NCBI GenBank assembly: GCA_963819845.1
Contig: CAWFXQ010000007.1
Span: forward strand, 127,565 to 191,564
DNA: 64,000 nt
Direction: 5' to 3'
Source: DATAGF01 sp963819845
GTDB lineage: Bacteria > Actinomycetota > Thermoleophilia > Miltoncostaeales > Miltoncostaeaceae
Below the pieces are notes generated by a model. It did no database searches. It worked only from the letters and a program-made list of their open reading frames with translations, and was not told the origin of the DNA. The first letter of the stretch is position 1, and each line of letters opens with the position of its first letter. Positions 26,223 through 34,504 of the stretch are shown here, one piece after another. A program made the position numbers and the translations under genes.

Positions 26223-26906
26223 GTGCTGGTGCTGATCGACATCGACGGAACCCTGCTGCACGGGACGCCGCGGGCGCACACCGAGGCCCTGGTGCGGGCC
26301 ATGGGCGACGTCCACGGCGTGGCGGCGACCCCCTCCGACGTGGCCTCCGTCGGGCCCGCCGGGCGCACCGACCCGGAGATCGCCCGCCTGGTGCTGCGAC
26401 GCCACGGCCTCTCCGACGCGGCGATCGACGCGGCGATGCGCCGGTGGATGGCCCGGGCCGCCGAGCTCTATCCCGCCGTGGACGCGTACCACCCGCCGCC
26501 GGTCGTGGCGCCCGGGGCCGACGCCGCGATCGGGCGGATCGCGGGGGCCGGCGGCGCGCCGGCGCTGCTCACGGGCAACCTCGAGCCGATCGCGTGGGCC
26601 AAAATGGCGCGCGCCGGCCTCGGCGGGTGGTTCCCCGAGGGAGGCGGGGGGTTCGGCTCCGACGACGAGAGCCGCGACGCCCTGGTCCCGATCGCGCGGG
26701 CGCGCGCCGGCGCGGACGGCGCGGTCACCGTGGTCGGGGACACGCCCCGCGACATCGCGTGCGCGCGGGCCGGCGGCGCGCGCTGCGTGGCCGTGGCGAC
26801 CGGCTCGCACGGGTCCGCCGAGCTGGCCGCCGCCGACGCGGTGGTCGGCGACCTCGCCGCCGCGGCCGCGGTCCTCGAGGGCTGGCTCGACGGCGCCTCG
26901 CGCTAG
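26223..26906 (+). CDS. HAD-superfamily phosphatase
   Basis: A 227-residue phosphohydrolase. Motif I is LIDIDGTLLHG (catalytic Asp pair near residues 6 and 8), motif II LLTGNLE, motif III Lys in the AWAKMARAGL region and motif IV VVGDTPRDIACARAGG. An alpha-helical cap lies between motif I and II, as in the phosphoglycolate phosphatase group. GTG at 26223 has TAGCCT (26209-26214) ending eight bases upstream. The substrate cannot be told from sequence. Confidence 0.88.
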   Translation: MLVLIDIDGTLLHGTPRAHTEALVRAMGDVHGVAATPSDVASVGPAGRTDPEIARLVLRRHGLSDAAIDAAMRRWMARAAELYPAVDAYHPPPVVAPGADAAIGRIAGAGGAPALLTGNLEPIAWAKMARAGLGGWFPEGGGGFGSDDESRDALVPIARARAGADGAVTVVGDTPRDIACARAGGARCVAVATGSHGSAELAAADAVVGDLAAAAAVLEGWLDGASR

Positions 26907-27289
26907 CCGGGGCCGAGCGCCTCCCGCACCCGGTCGTAGACGCGCGCCTCGCAGTCGGTGCGCCGCTCGAGCGCCGCGCCGACCTCCTCGCCGCCGATCG
27001 TCCCCCGCACGACGATCCGCTCGCCGGAGTCCGGCAGGGGGAGGCAGGTCTCGTCGTCGCCGGCCTCGCCCAGCGCCTCCAGGATCTGCGAGCAGGCCTC
27101 GAGATCTGCCACCCCGCAGTCGAGGGCGACGCGGAAGGTCGGGCCCGCCTCGGGCTCGAGGGTCACGGCGAGCCGGTCGGGCGGCGGCGGATCGGTGCGG
27201 TCCCCGGCCCCGCCGGACCCGCCGGCGCAGCCCGCCAGCGCGAGCGCCGTGGCGGCCGCGATCGCGAGGAGTGTTGCGATCGGTGCCAT
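26903..27289 (-). CDS. Lipoprotein with subtilisin-inhibitor-like cysteine pattern
   Basis: A 128-residue lipoprotein: a signal peptide ends in the lipobox LALAGC (Cys near residue 21). The mature part has ALDCGVADLEACSQIL, ETCLPLP, VVRGTIGGEEV and a closing RRTDCEARVYDRV. The spacing of four cysteines, with a G-T/W-GG strand between, resembles the SSI family of protease inhibitors, but the P1 reactive loop typical of that family is hard to place. I propose an SSI-like fold with moderate confidence. It converges on the HAD gene, sharing the last 4 bp. Confidence 0.65.
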   Translation of the reverse strand: MAPIATLLAIAAATALALAGCAGGSGGAGDRTDPPPPDRLAVTLEPEAGPTFRVALDCGVADLEACSQILEALGEAGDDETCLPLPDSGERIVVRGTIGGEEVGAALERRTDCEARVYDRVREALGPG

Positions 27290-27392
27290 CGACGGATGCT
27301 ACGAGACGCCGCCGACCCGGCGGCCACGCCCGTTGACGCCGCGGTGATGGACGACTTCATCTACGGCGAGCCGGTCGCGCCCGTTCAAGCCG

Positions 27393-28823
27393 TCAGGGGA
27401 CGGTCCGCACCGCCACGGTGTTGGTGCGCCCGGCGGCGGCGCCGGGCGGGCCGTGGGCGATCACGACGACGTCGTGGCTCTCCAGGCCGCCGACCTCGCG
27501 CGCGCGCTCCAGCATGAGCGCGGCCAGCGCCTCGGCCGAGGCGGGCCGCGGCGGCAGGCGACCGGGCACCACCCCCCATTCCAGCGCGAGCTGGCGCCGC
27601 ACGCGCTCGTCCTCGGAGAGCGCGATCACGGGAAGCCGGGGGCGGTACTTGGCCGCCGCCCGGGCGGCGCCGCCGCTGACGGTGGTCACGACCAGCGCCG
27701 CCGCGCCGACCTGCTGGGCGAGGTGCACCGCCGACTGCATGACCGCCTCGGCGTTGCCGGTCACGCTGGAGAGGAGCCCCAGCGACAGGGGCACCCCGGC
27801 CTCCGCCTCGCCGGCGATCTCCCCCATGGCCGCCACGGTCTCCACGGGGTAGCGGCCCACGCTGGTCTCACCCGAGAGCATCACCGCCGACGTGCCGTCG
27901 AGGATCGCGTTGGCGACGTCGGCGGCCTCGGCCCGGGTGGGCTCGGGCTGGGTGATCATCGACTCGAGCATCTGGGTGGCGGTGATCGTGAGCTTGCCCA
28001 TCGCCCCGGCGCGCCGGATCACGTCCTTCTGGATCAGCGGCACGCGCGCGACCCCGGCCTCCACGCCGAGGTCGCCGCGGGCGACCATGACCCCGTCGGA
28101 GACGTCGACGATCTCCTCGAGCACATCGTAGGCCTCGATCTTCTCGATCTTGGCGATCACGCGGGCCTCGCTGCCGAGTGCCCCGAGCGCTCCCCTCAGG
28201 CGGCGCACGTCGATGCCCGACCGCACGAACGAGAGCGCCACGACGTCGGCGCCGATGTCGCAGGCGACCTCCAGGTCGGCGAGGTCGCGGTCGCCGAGCG
28301 TCGCGGCGGGGGTCTGGACGTGGGTGACGTAGATCCCCTTGCGGGGCGCGATCCGGCCCGGCCGCTCGACCACCGCGGTCACGGTGTCCTGCGCCGGCTG
28401 CGCGTCGACCACCCGCAGCCGCGGGGTGCCGTCGCCGATCACGATCTCCGAGCGCCCCACCGTCACGGCCGCGGCGAGGCCGGGCCAGCGGGTCGGCACC
28501 TGCCCGTCGACCGCCTCGGCGCCCGCCGAGAAGACGACCCGCTCCCCGCGCAGGACCTGCCGCTCGACGGCCTGCCCCAGCCGCATCTTGGGGCCGGCGA
28601 GGTCCACGACCAGCGTCAGCGGCCGCCCCGCCCGGCGGGCGGCGGCGCGCAGCCCCGCCGCCCGGGCCGTCCACTGGTCGGGCCCGTCGTGGGCGCAGTT
28701 GATCCGGCCGCCGTCGATGCCGGCCGCGATCAGCTCGTTGACGCGGCCGGGCTCGTCGGTTGACGGCCCCAGCGTGGCGAGGATCTTCGTGCGGCGGACC
28801 ACCCACGGGGAACGGTCGCACAT
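27393..28823 (-). CDS. pyk: Pyruvate kinase
   Basis: A 476-residue enzyme converting PEP and ADP to pyruvate and ATP. RRTKILATLGPSTDEPG opens the barrel; the metal/phosphate region has LVVDLAGPKMRLG, IAKIEKIEAYDVLEEI with the catalytic Lys, GVMVARGDLGVE, and LTITATQMLESMITQPEPTRAEAADVANAILDGTSAVMLSGETSVGRYP region motifs (about 275-325). The usual NFSHG near residue 45 is NCAHDG, an unusual form. The C-terminal domain with VVTTVSGGAARAAAKYRP completes the family layout. ATG 28823 is used. The gene is divergent from a kinase-like gene. Confidence 0.93.
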   Translation of the reverse strand: MCDRSPWVVRRTKILATLGPSTDEPGRVNELIAAGIDGGRINCAHDGPDQWTARAAGLRAAARRAGRPLTLVVDLAGPKMRLGQAVERQVLRGERVVFSAGAEAVDGQVPTRWPGLAAAVTVGRSEIVIGDGTPRLRVVDAQPAQDTVTAVVERPGRIAPRKGIYVTHVQTPAATLGDRDLADLEVACDIGADVVALSFVRSGIDVRRLRGALGALGSEARVIAKIEKIEAYDVLEEIVDVSDGVMVARGDLGVEAGVARVPLIQKDVIRRAGAMGKLTITATQMLESMITQPEPTRAEAADVANAILDGTSAVMLSGETSVGRYPVETVAAMGEIAGEAEAGVPLSLGLLSSVTGNAEAVMQSAVHLAQQVGAAALVVTTVSGGAARAAAKYRPRLPVIALSEDERVRRQLALEWGVVPGRLPPRPASAEALAALMLERAREVGGLESHDVVVIAHGPPGAAAGRTNTVAVRTVP

Positions 28824-28864
28824 CGCCGCCGCGGCCGCGGGCCCTCCGCCCGTAACCTGCGGCC

Positions 28865-29635
28865 GTGAGCGCCCGCTTCGCACTGCGCGACATCCCGGGC
28901 CCGGAGCCGGCGATCGAGAAGAGCGGGCCGGCGGAGCCGCTCGCCCGCGAGGCCGAGGGCCTGCGCCTGGTCGCCGGGCGCACCTGGGCCCCCCGGCTGG
29001 TCGCCGCGGGGCCGGGGCGGGTGGTCGCGACCCGCTGCCCGGGCGCGCCGCGCCCCCTGGCGGAGCTCGGCGCGGGCGACGCCCGGCGCCTGGGCGCCGT
29101 CCTGCGCGAGCTCCACGACCTGCGCCGCGGCGCCGAGGGCGGGCTCTGGTCGTGGCCCGAGCCGGCCCGGTCGCCCGCCGCCTACCGCGAGCGGCGCGCC
29201 GAGGACGCCGAGGCGGCCCTGGCGGGCACCCCGCACGCCGGCCTCGCCCGCCGGGCCCTCCGGGCGGCCCCGCTGCCGCCCGCCGCCGCCGATCCCTTCC
29301 GGCTCCTGCACGGCGACCTGGTCGAGGCCAACATCGTCTGGGGCCCCGCGGGGCCGGCCCTGGTCGACTGGGAGTTCTGGAGGATGGGCGACCCCGCCGA
29401 GGACCTCGCCTACCTCGCCGAGCTCAACCGCCTGCCCGGCGACGTGTGCTCCGCCGTCCTGGAGGGCTACGGCTCGGCCGGCGAGGTGGCGGCGGCGATC
29501 GACGCCTGGCGCGCGGTCGTCGCCCTCGACGCCGCCGCCTGGTACCTCGGCGAGGGGATGGATCGCGAGGCTGCCGGCCTCCTCGCCCGGGGCGCGGCCC
29601 TCGCCGCGGAGGCCCCGGCGCCGCGCGGCCCGTGA
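28865..29635 (+). CDS. APH/choline-kinase-like phosphotransferase
   Basis: A 256-residue kinase-fold protein. RLLHGDLVEANIVW (catalytic Asp and Asn) and PALVDWEFWRMGDPAEDLAYL (metal-binding Asp) are both intact, unlike the paired kinase at 2042-3031. The N-lobe is short; Lys in AIEKSG and Glu in LAREAEGLRL are candidates for the ATP-binding pair. Close relatives act on choline, ethanolamine or aminoglycosides; the substrate is not inferable. GTG 28865 has TAACCT (28853-28858) ending six bases upstream. Confidence 0.85.
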   Translation: MSARFALRDIPGPEPAIEKSGPAEPLAREAEGLRLVAGRTWAPRLVAAGPGRVVATRCPGAPRPLAELGAGDARRLGAVLRELHDLRRGAEGGLWSWPEPARSPAAYRERRAEDAEAALAGTPHAGLARRALRAAPLPPAAADPFRLLHGDLVEANIVWGPAGPALVDWEFWRMGDPAEDLAYLAELNRLPGDVCSAVLEGYGSAGEVAAAIDAWRAVVALDAAAWYLGEGMDREAAGLLARGAALAAEAPAPRGP

Positions 29636-29637
29636 CC

Positions 29638-29675
29638 GTGCCAATTGGCCGGACCGCACGCCGGCCAATCGGCAC
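29638..29675. terminator. Long hairpin after the kinase gene, 15-bp stem
   Basis: GTGCCAATTGGCCGG (29638-29652) pairs with CCGGCCAATCGGCAC (29661-29675), one G-U pair only, around an 8-base loop, starting two bases after the kinase TGA. It may be a terminator without a U-tract or a palindromic binding site upstream of amt. The rest of the 208-bp gap holds no ORF. Confidence 0.55.
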
Positions 29676-29843
29676 ACACACCCGCGCGGGGCCCCGCGGC
29701 GGGCGGGCGGCCCTTGTCCACCGGGCGAACCCCGGGGCCGAACTCTCATACACGTGGCTAAAGCCCCCCGACGGCCCTCTCCATAGCCTCAGCGCACTCG
29801 GGGCCCTCCGGGCCTGTCGTCCTTTTTCGCCCAAGGAGAGTAG

Positions 29844-31286
29844 ATGCGATTGAGGTCCTTCCGGCTCGTGCCGGCTCTGGTGGCCGTGCTGCTGCTTCTG
29901 GTCCCGGCCCTTGCCGCCGCTCAGGACGTCAGTGACGCGGACATCGCGCTCAACTCGACCTTCATCTTCTTCGCCGCAGTGCTCGTCCTGTTCATGCAGG
30001 CCGGCTTCGCGATGCTCGAGGTGGGTCTCTCGCGCATGAAGAACGCCGGCGCGGTGATGGGGAAGATCCTCATCAACGTGTCGATCGCCTTCCTGATGTT
30101 CTGGGCCGTCGGCTTCTCGCTGGCCTTCGGGACCGGCAACGACTTCCTCGGCTCGAGCGGTTGGTTCCTCGACAACAGCAACCCCGCCGTCGACTACGCG
30201 TCGCTCGCGTACAGCGCGACGAACTTCGAGATCACCTACTTCTTCCAGGTGGTCTTCTGCGCCGTCTCGCTGGCGATCGTCTTCGGCGCCATGCTCGACC
30301 GCACCAAGTTCATCGGCTACATCATCTTCGCCATCGCCTTCACGGGCGTGATCTACCCGATCGTGGCCCACTGGACCTGGGGCGGCGGGTGGCTCCTGCA
30401 GGACGGCTTCCAGGACTTCGCCGGCTCCTCGATCGTCCACCTCCAGGGCGCGCTCGCCGCGCTCGCGGGCGCGATCGTGCTGGGACCGCGCATCGGGAAG
30501 TTCCGAGACGGCAAGGCGGTGCCGATCCCCGGCCACTCCATGCCGCTGATGATCCTGGGCGTGATCATCCTGTGGGTCGGCTGGATGGGCTTCAACCCGG
30601 GGTCGTTCCTGAACGCGATCGGCGTCAACTTCGCCGACGTGGCGGTGAACACGAACCTCGCGGCGGCCGCCGGCGTCATCGGCGCGACCGTCGGCTCCCT
30701 GATCATGTTCAAGACGCTCGACGTATCGCAGATGGGCAACGGCGCCATCGCAGGCCTGGTGGCGATCACCGCCCCCTGCGCGTTCGTGGACCCGTGGGCG
30801 GCCATCGTGATCGGCGCCTTCGCGGGCATCATCGTGCCGCCGCTCGTGGTCGCGGTCAACAAGATCAAGATCGACGACCCGGTCGGCGCCCTGCCGGTGC
30901 ACGGCATGGCCGGCATCTGGGGCACCCTGGCCTGCGGCCTGTTCGCCACCGAGGGGCGGGCGACCGCTCTCGCGGTCGGCGAGGGCGGCCTGTTCTACAC
31001 GGGCTCCGCCAGCCAGCTGTGGGTGCAGTTCTACGGCGTGCTCGCCACGATCGGCTTCACCTTCACGGCGTCGCTGATCGTGTTCATGGCGATCAAGCAC
31101 ACCGTGGGCCTGCGCGTGAGCGAGGACGAGGAGCTTCGCGGCCTGGACATCTCCGAGCACGGCATGTTCGGCTACCCGGAGCGGTTCATCGACGTCCCCG
31201 GCGCCGAGCCGGAGGACAACCCCGCGGCACCGGCGCCCGCCCCGGCGGGAGCCGCGACCGCGTCCGACCCGGCCACCGCCTCGTAA
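29844..31286 (+). CDS. amt: Ammonium transporter Amt
   Basis: A 480-residue Amt/MEP/Rh channel conducting ammonium across the inner membrane. A cleavable signal peptide ends in LAAAQ (about residue 27), after which eleven helices follow. Family signatures: FFAAVLVLFMQAGFAMLEVG, the pore twin-His helix VHLQGALAALAGAIVLGPR (first His) and LPVHGMAGIWGTLACG (second His), plus WVGWMGFNPGS. AAGGAG precedes the ATG. A 40-residue Pro/Ala-rich cytoplasmic tail closes the protein. The PII gene follows 12 bp later, the classic amt-glnK order, so the channel is expected to be blocked by PII when nitrogen is ample. Confidence 0.97.
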   Translation: MRLRSFRLVPALVAVLLLLVPALAAAQDVSDADIALNSTFIFFAAVLVLFMQAGFAMLEVGLSRMKNAGAVMGKILINVSIAFLMFWAVGFSLAFGTGNDFLGSSGWFLDNSNPAVDYASLAYSATNFEITYFFQVVFCAVSLAIVFGAMLDRTKFIGYIIFAIAFTGVIYPIVAHWTWGGGWLLQDGFQDFAGSSIVHLQGALAALAGAIVLGPRIGKFRDGKAVPIPGHSMPLMILGVIILWVGWMGFNPGSFLNAIGVNFADVAVNTNLAAAAGVIGATVGSLIMFKTLDVSQMGNGAIAGLVAITAPCAFVDPWAAIVIGAFAGIIVPPLVVAVNKIKIDDPVGALPVHGMAGIWGTLACGLFATEGRATALAVGEGGLFYTGSASQLWVQFYGVLATIGFTFTASLIVFMAIKHTVGLRVSEDEELRGLDISEHGMFGYPERFIDVPGAEPEDNPAAPAPAPAGAATASDPATAS

Positions 31287-31298
31287 GGAGCACAGTCC

Positions 31299-31664
31299 GT
31301 GAAGAAGATCGAGGCGTTCATCCGTCACGAGGCCCTGGAGGCCATCCACGACCGCCTGGCGAACATGGGGCTCCCCTCCATGAGCGTCACGGAGGTCAAG
31401 GGCTCCGGGCGACAGAAGGGCTTCACCGAGAGCTACCGCGGCGCCAAGACCACCATCTTCCTGCGACCCAAGCTGAAGCTGGAGATGGTCGTCGACGACG
31501 GCGACGTGGACCGCGCCATCGACACGATCCTCGAGCTCGCCCACACGGGCGAGCCCGGGGACGGGAAGATCTTCATCCTTCCCGTGGAGGAGTCGATCCG
31601 CGTCCGCACCGGCGAGCGCGGCGACGTGGTGCTCGCTCCGCACCCCGAGGAGGCCACCGCGTAG
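31299..31664 (+). CDS. glnK: PII nitrogen-regulatory protein
   Basis: A 121-residue trimeric signal protein that binds ATP/ADP and 2-oxoglutarate and controls Amt and other nitrogen targets. MKKIEAFIRHEALEAIHDRL starts the fold; the T-loop reads GSGRQKGFTESYRGAKTTIF with the modifiable Tyr conserved; the B-loop region is TGEPGDGKIFILPVEESIRVRTGERG, with the basic nucleotide-binding residues. GTG 31299 follows AAGGAGCAC. It is cotranscribed with amt. Confidence 0.95.
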   Translation: MKKIEAFIRHEALEAIHDRLANMGLPSMSVTEVKGSGRQKGFTESYRGAKTTIFLRPKLKLEMVVDDGDVDRAIDTILELAHTGEPGDGKIFILPVEESIRVRTGERGDVVLAPHPEEATA

Positions 31665-31693
31665 GCGGTCCCCTCACCTGACGGTCGGCAACC

Positions 31694-31728
31694 GCGCCCG
31701 CGTCCCTCCCCACGGAGGGCGCGGGCGC
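31694..31728 (+). terminator. Terminator hairpin of the amt-glnK unit
   Basis: GCGCCCGCGTCCCTCC (31694-31709) pairs with GGAGGGCGCGGGCGC (31714-31728), with one bulged base and a four-base loop, 30 bp beyond the glnK stop. No long U-tract follows. Confidence 0.7.
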
Positions 31729-31841
31729 CGTCGTTCCGGCCCCGACGGCATCCGGCCGGCTCCAGGAGACCCAGGTCCTCTGGCGCCCGGGGAGGGGGTT
31801 GGGGGAGGATCGACCCTTCGGGCCACCCAGGAGGACACTTG

Positions 31842-32258
31842 ATGCGCACTCCCACGACCACCCGCGGCCGCACCGTGGCCGCCGCCCTGGTCAGCGCCGC
31901 CGTCGTCGGCGCCGCGACCGGCGCGCTGATCGCCAACGGCCAGTCGAGCACGACGATCCCGGCGGCTCCGCCGAGCGACGCCAAGGCCGCGGGTCTGACC
32001 GTCATCAACCAGACCGTGAAGGCGAACCCGACGCGGTTCAAGAACTTCGACGCCTTCCAGACCTACACGTACACGGCGCCGTCGGGCAAGGCCGTCCTGC
32101 AGGGCTTCGCCACGATCTCCGGGGGCAACACCGGGTCGGTCGTGATCACCGACACCCGCGCGACGCCGCGGCAGTTCACTGTGAACCTGGAGTACCCGGG
32201 CGAGCAGGGCACCCCGGGCAAGATCCACGTGCGCATCCAATTGGTCCCACGGGGCTGA
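31842..32258 (+). CDS. Secreted small protein of unknown function
   Basis: A 138-residue protein. An N-terminal basic region with a hydrophobic helix (about 8-32) and a following ANGQSS suggests a signal peptide with cleavage near residue 33. The mature part is short, beta-strand-rich (YTYTAPSGKAVLQGFATI, TVNLEYPGEQ), with no cysteine. ATG 31842 follows AGGAGGACACTTG; the TTG just before it is in frame. It stands alone between two terminator-like regions. Function unknown. Confidence 0.7.
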   Translation: MRTPTTTRGRTVAAALVSAAVVGAATGALIANGQSSTTIPAAPPSDAKAAGLTVINQTVKANPTRFKNFDAFQTYTYTAPSGKAVLQGFATISGGNTGSVVITDTRATPRQFTVNLEYPGEQGTPGKIHVRIQLVPRG

Positions 32259-32289
32259 ACGAGAGGGGCTTCCGGCCTCGGCTTGACGC

Positions 32290-33741
32290 CTAGGCCTTGG
32301 CGCCGACAGGGGCCAAGGCCCCCTTGGCCGGAAGCTCGAGCACGAAGCGGCTGCCCGCCCCCTCGCGGCTCTCCACCCTCACGTCGCCGCCCAGCGCGCG
32401 GGCGAGCTGGCGGCTGATCGCCAGCCCCAGCCCGCTGCCGCGGCGGCCGTCGGGCGTCTCGAACGACTGGAACGCGTCGAAGATGCGCTCGCGGTCGCCG
32501 TCGGGCACGCCGGGCCCGGTGTCGGTCACCGTCACCGACACGCCGCCGGTCGCCAGCGCACGCCCCTCCAGGCGCACCGTGCCGCCCTCGGGGGTCCAGC
32601 GCAGGGCGTTGTCGAGCAGGTTGACCACGATCTGCTGGACGCGCGTCTCGTCGGTGACCACCGAGGGCATCGGATCGATGCGCCGCTCGTAGGCGACCCC
32701 GCGGGCGGTGGCCTCGGCCTCCATCGCGTCGAAGGCCCGGTCGATCACGTCGGCCGGCTCGACCCGGGCCAGGTCGAGCTTGAAGCGGTGGGTGTCGAGG
32801 CGGGCCAGGTCGAGCAGGTCGGCGACGAGCGTCTCCAGGCGCGTGGCCTCGCCCTCGATCGCCGCCAGCGACCGGGGAACGTCCGCGTCGGGCACCACGC
32901 CGTCCGAGAGGGCGGCGGCGTGGCCGCGGATCGCCGTGAGCGGCGTGCGCAGGTCGTGTGTGATGCGCATCAGGAACTCGCGAGTCTCGCCGTCGCGCTC
33001 GGCCAGACGGCGCACCATGAGGTTGAAGTCGGACGCCAGCTCGTCGAGCTCCTGGGTGCCCGTGGAGCCCAGCTCGGTGCGCAGGTCGCCCTCGGCGACC
33101 CGGTGGGTGGCGGCCTGCATCGCCGTCAGCGGGCGGGTGATGCGCCGCGTGAGCAGCAGCATCAGCGCGAGCGCCACCGCCAGCCCGATGGCGGCCGCTC
33201 CCACGACCCGGCCGGCGACGTTCGGCCACGCCGAGGCCAGCTGCCCCGGCGGCCGGGCCAGGAGCACCGCGCCGAAGACGCTGTCGCCCAGGTAGACCGG
33301 CGCCGCCGAGGCCTCGTAGGCCTCGTCGCTCTCGGGGAGTCGGAAGTCGATGCGCTGCACGCCCTCGCTCTCGAGGATCCCGTAGTCGAGCTCGTCGGCG
33401 GCCACCTCCGGGAACTCGCCCGTCGGCCGCTCGGCCCCCGGGGTGAGCTGCAGCCCCGTGTAGAAGACGCGTGCCTCCGGGCCGACCAGCGCCTCGAGGG
33501 CGTCGGGCCGATAGGAGCGGAACTCGGTCCCGCGCTCGGCGGCCCGCTCGGCCTGGCCGCTCACGATGCCCGCCAGCGCTTGCGCCTGGCGGTCGAGCTC
33601 GCCGCGGGCCACGGCCTGCGACTGCGACCGGATCAGGCCGGCGCCGACCGCGGCGAAGACCACCGCGGCGGTCACCAGGCCCGCGACGGCCGCGAGCACC
33701 AGGCGCCCGCGGAGCGTCCGCCACGGGGCCGCCCAGGTCAC
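32290..33741 (-). CDS. Sensor histidine kinase of a two-component system
   Basis: A 483-residue membrane kinase. Helix 1 (about 12-32) and helix 2 (about 165-187) flank an external sensor domain of about 130 residues without cysteines. A HAMP domain follows (RRITRPLTAMQAATHRVAEGDL), then the H-box FLMRITHDLRTPLTAIRGH (phospho-acceptor His near 262), N-box VVNLLDNALRWTPEGG, G1 DTGPGVPDGDRERIFDAF and G2 GSGLGLAISRQL. GTG 33741 overlaps the regulator stop by GTGA, so the pair is translated together. Confidence 0.93.
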   Translation of the reverse strand: MTWAAPWRTLRGRLVLAAVAGLVTAAVVFAAVGAGLIRSQSQAVARGELDRQAQALAGIVSGQAERAAERGTEFRSYRPDALEALVGPEARVFYTGLQLTPGAERPTGEFPEVAADELDYGILESEGVQRIDFRLPESDEAYEASAAPVYLGDSVFGAVLLARPPGQLASAWPNVAGRVVGAAAIGLAVALALMLLLTRRITRPLTAMQAATHRVAEGDLRTELGSTGTQELDELASDFNLMVRRLAERDGETREFLMRITHDLRTPLTAIRGHAAALSDGVVPDADVPRSLAAIEGEATRLETLVADLLDLARLDTHRFKLDLARVEPADVIDRAFDAMEAEATARGVAYERRIDPMPSVVTDETRVQQIVVNLLDNALRWTPEGGTVRLEGRALATGGVSVTVTDTGPGVPDGDRERIFDAFQSFETPDGRRGSGLGLAISRQLARALGGDVRVESREGAGSRFVLELPAKGALAPVGAKA

Positions 33742-34442
33742 CGCTTGGCGGGGACCTTGTAGCCGGTGCCCCACACGGTCTGGATCGGGCAGGCGTCGCC
33801 GAGCTTGCGCCGCAGCTGTCGGACGTGGACGTCGATCGTGCGGCTGTCGCCCAGGAAGGTGAAGCCCCAGACCCGCTCCAGCAGCTGCTCGCGCGTCAAC
33901 ACCAGGCCGCGGTTCTCGATCAGGGTCACCAGGAGGTCGAACTCCTTGGGCGTCAGCGCCACCACCTCGCCGTTCACGAAGACCTCGCGCCCGCCGACCT
34001 CGATGCGGAGCTCGTCAACCTCGATGGTCGCCGGCTGGGGCTGGGCCGAGCCGGCCGGCTGGCTCTCGGCCCGGCGCAGCACCGCCCGCACCCGCGCCAC
34101 GAGCTCGCGCGGGTTGAACGGCTTGGTGATGTAGTCGTCGGCGCCGAGCTCGAGCCCCACGACCTTGTCGACCGCGTCGTCGCGGGCGGTGAGCATGATG
34201 ATCGGCGTCTGGCCCTTCTGGCGCAGCCGCTTGGTGACCTCGTAGCCGTCGAGCCCCGGGAGCATGAGGTCGAGGATGATCAGGTGGGGCGGGGCCTCCT
34301 CGGCCATCCGGAGGCCGTCGTCCCCGCGGGCGGCGAGGGCCACGTCGAACCCCGCCGCCTCGAGGTACATCCGCGCGAACGACGCGATGTTGGGCTCGTC
34401 CTCAACGATCAGGACGCGCTGCCGGTCGTCGGGGGGCGGCAT
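33738..34442 (-). CDS. OmpR/PhoB-family response regulator
   Basis: A 234-residue transcription factor. Receiver domain: VLIVEDEPNIASFARMYLEAAGF, phospho-acceptor Asp in LIILDLMLPGLDGYE (near residue 57), LTAR (switch Thr) and Lys in YITKPFNPRELVARV. The winged-helix domain follows a Gln/Pro linker: LTPKEFDLLVTLIENRGLVLTREQLLERVWG, then RTIDVHVRQLRRKLG and WGTGYKV. It is downstream of two exported beta-rich proteins on the same strand, which may be its targets or the sensor's ligands. ATG 34442. Confidence 0.95.
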   Translation of the reverse strand: MPPPDDRQRVLIVEDEPNIASFARMYLEAAGFDVALAARGDDGLRMAEEAPPHLIILDLMLPGLDGYEVTKRLRQKGQTPIIMLTARDDAVDKVVGLELGADDYITKPFNPRELVARVRAVLRRAESQPAGSAQPQPATIEVDELRIEVGGREVFVNGEVVALTPKEFDLLVTLIENRGLVLTREQLLERVWGFTFLGDSRTIDVHVRQLRRKLGDACPIQTVWGTGYKVPAKR

Positions 34443-34504
34443 CGGCGCCCGATGGTACTGGCGCCGGGTGGACAGGTCCACCGGCCGCCCCCCGACGACC
34501 GCGC

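Noticed and set aside
27296..27400. Plus-strand ORF beginning at an ATG in the gap before the pyruvate kinase stop
   Set aside because: Continues into antisense of pyruvate kinase without a stop near the gap and without a ribosome binding site; the peptide has no recognised motif.
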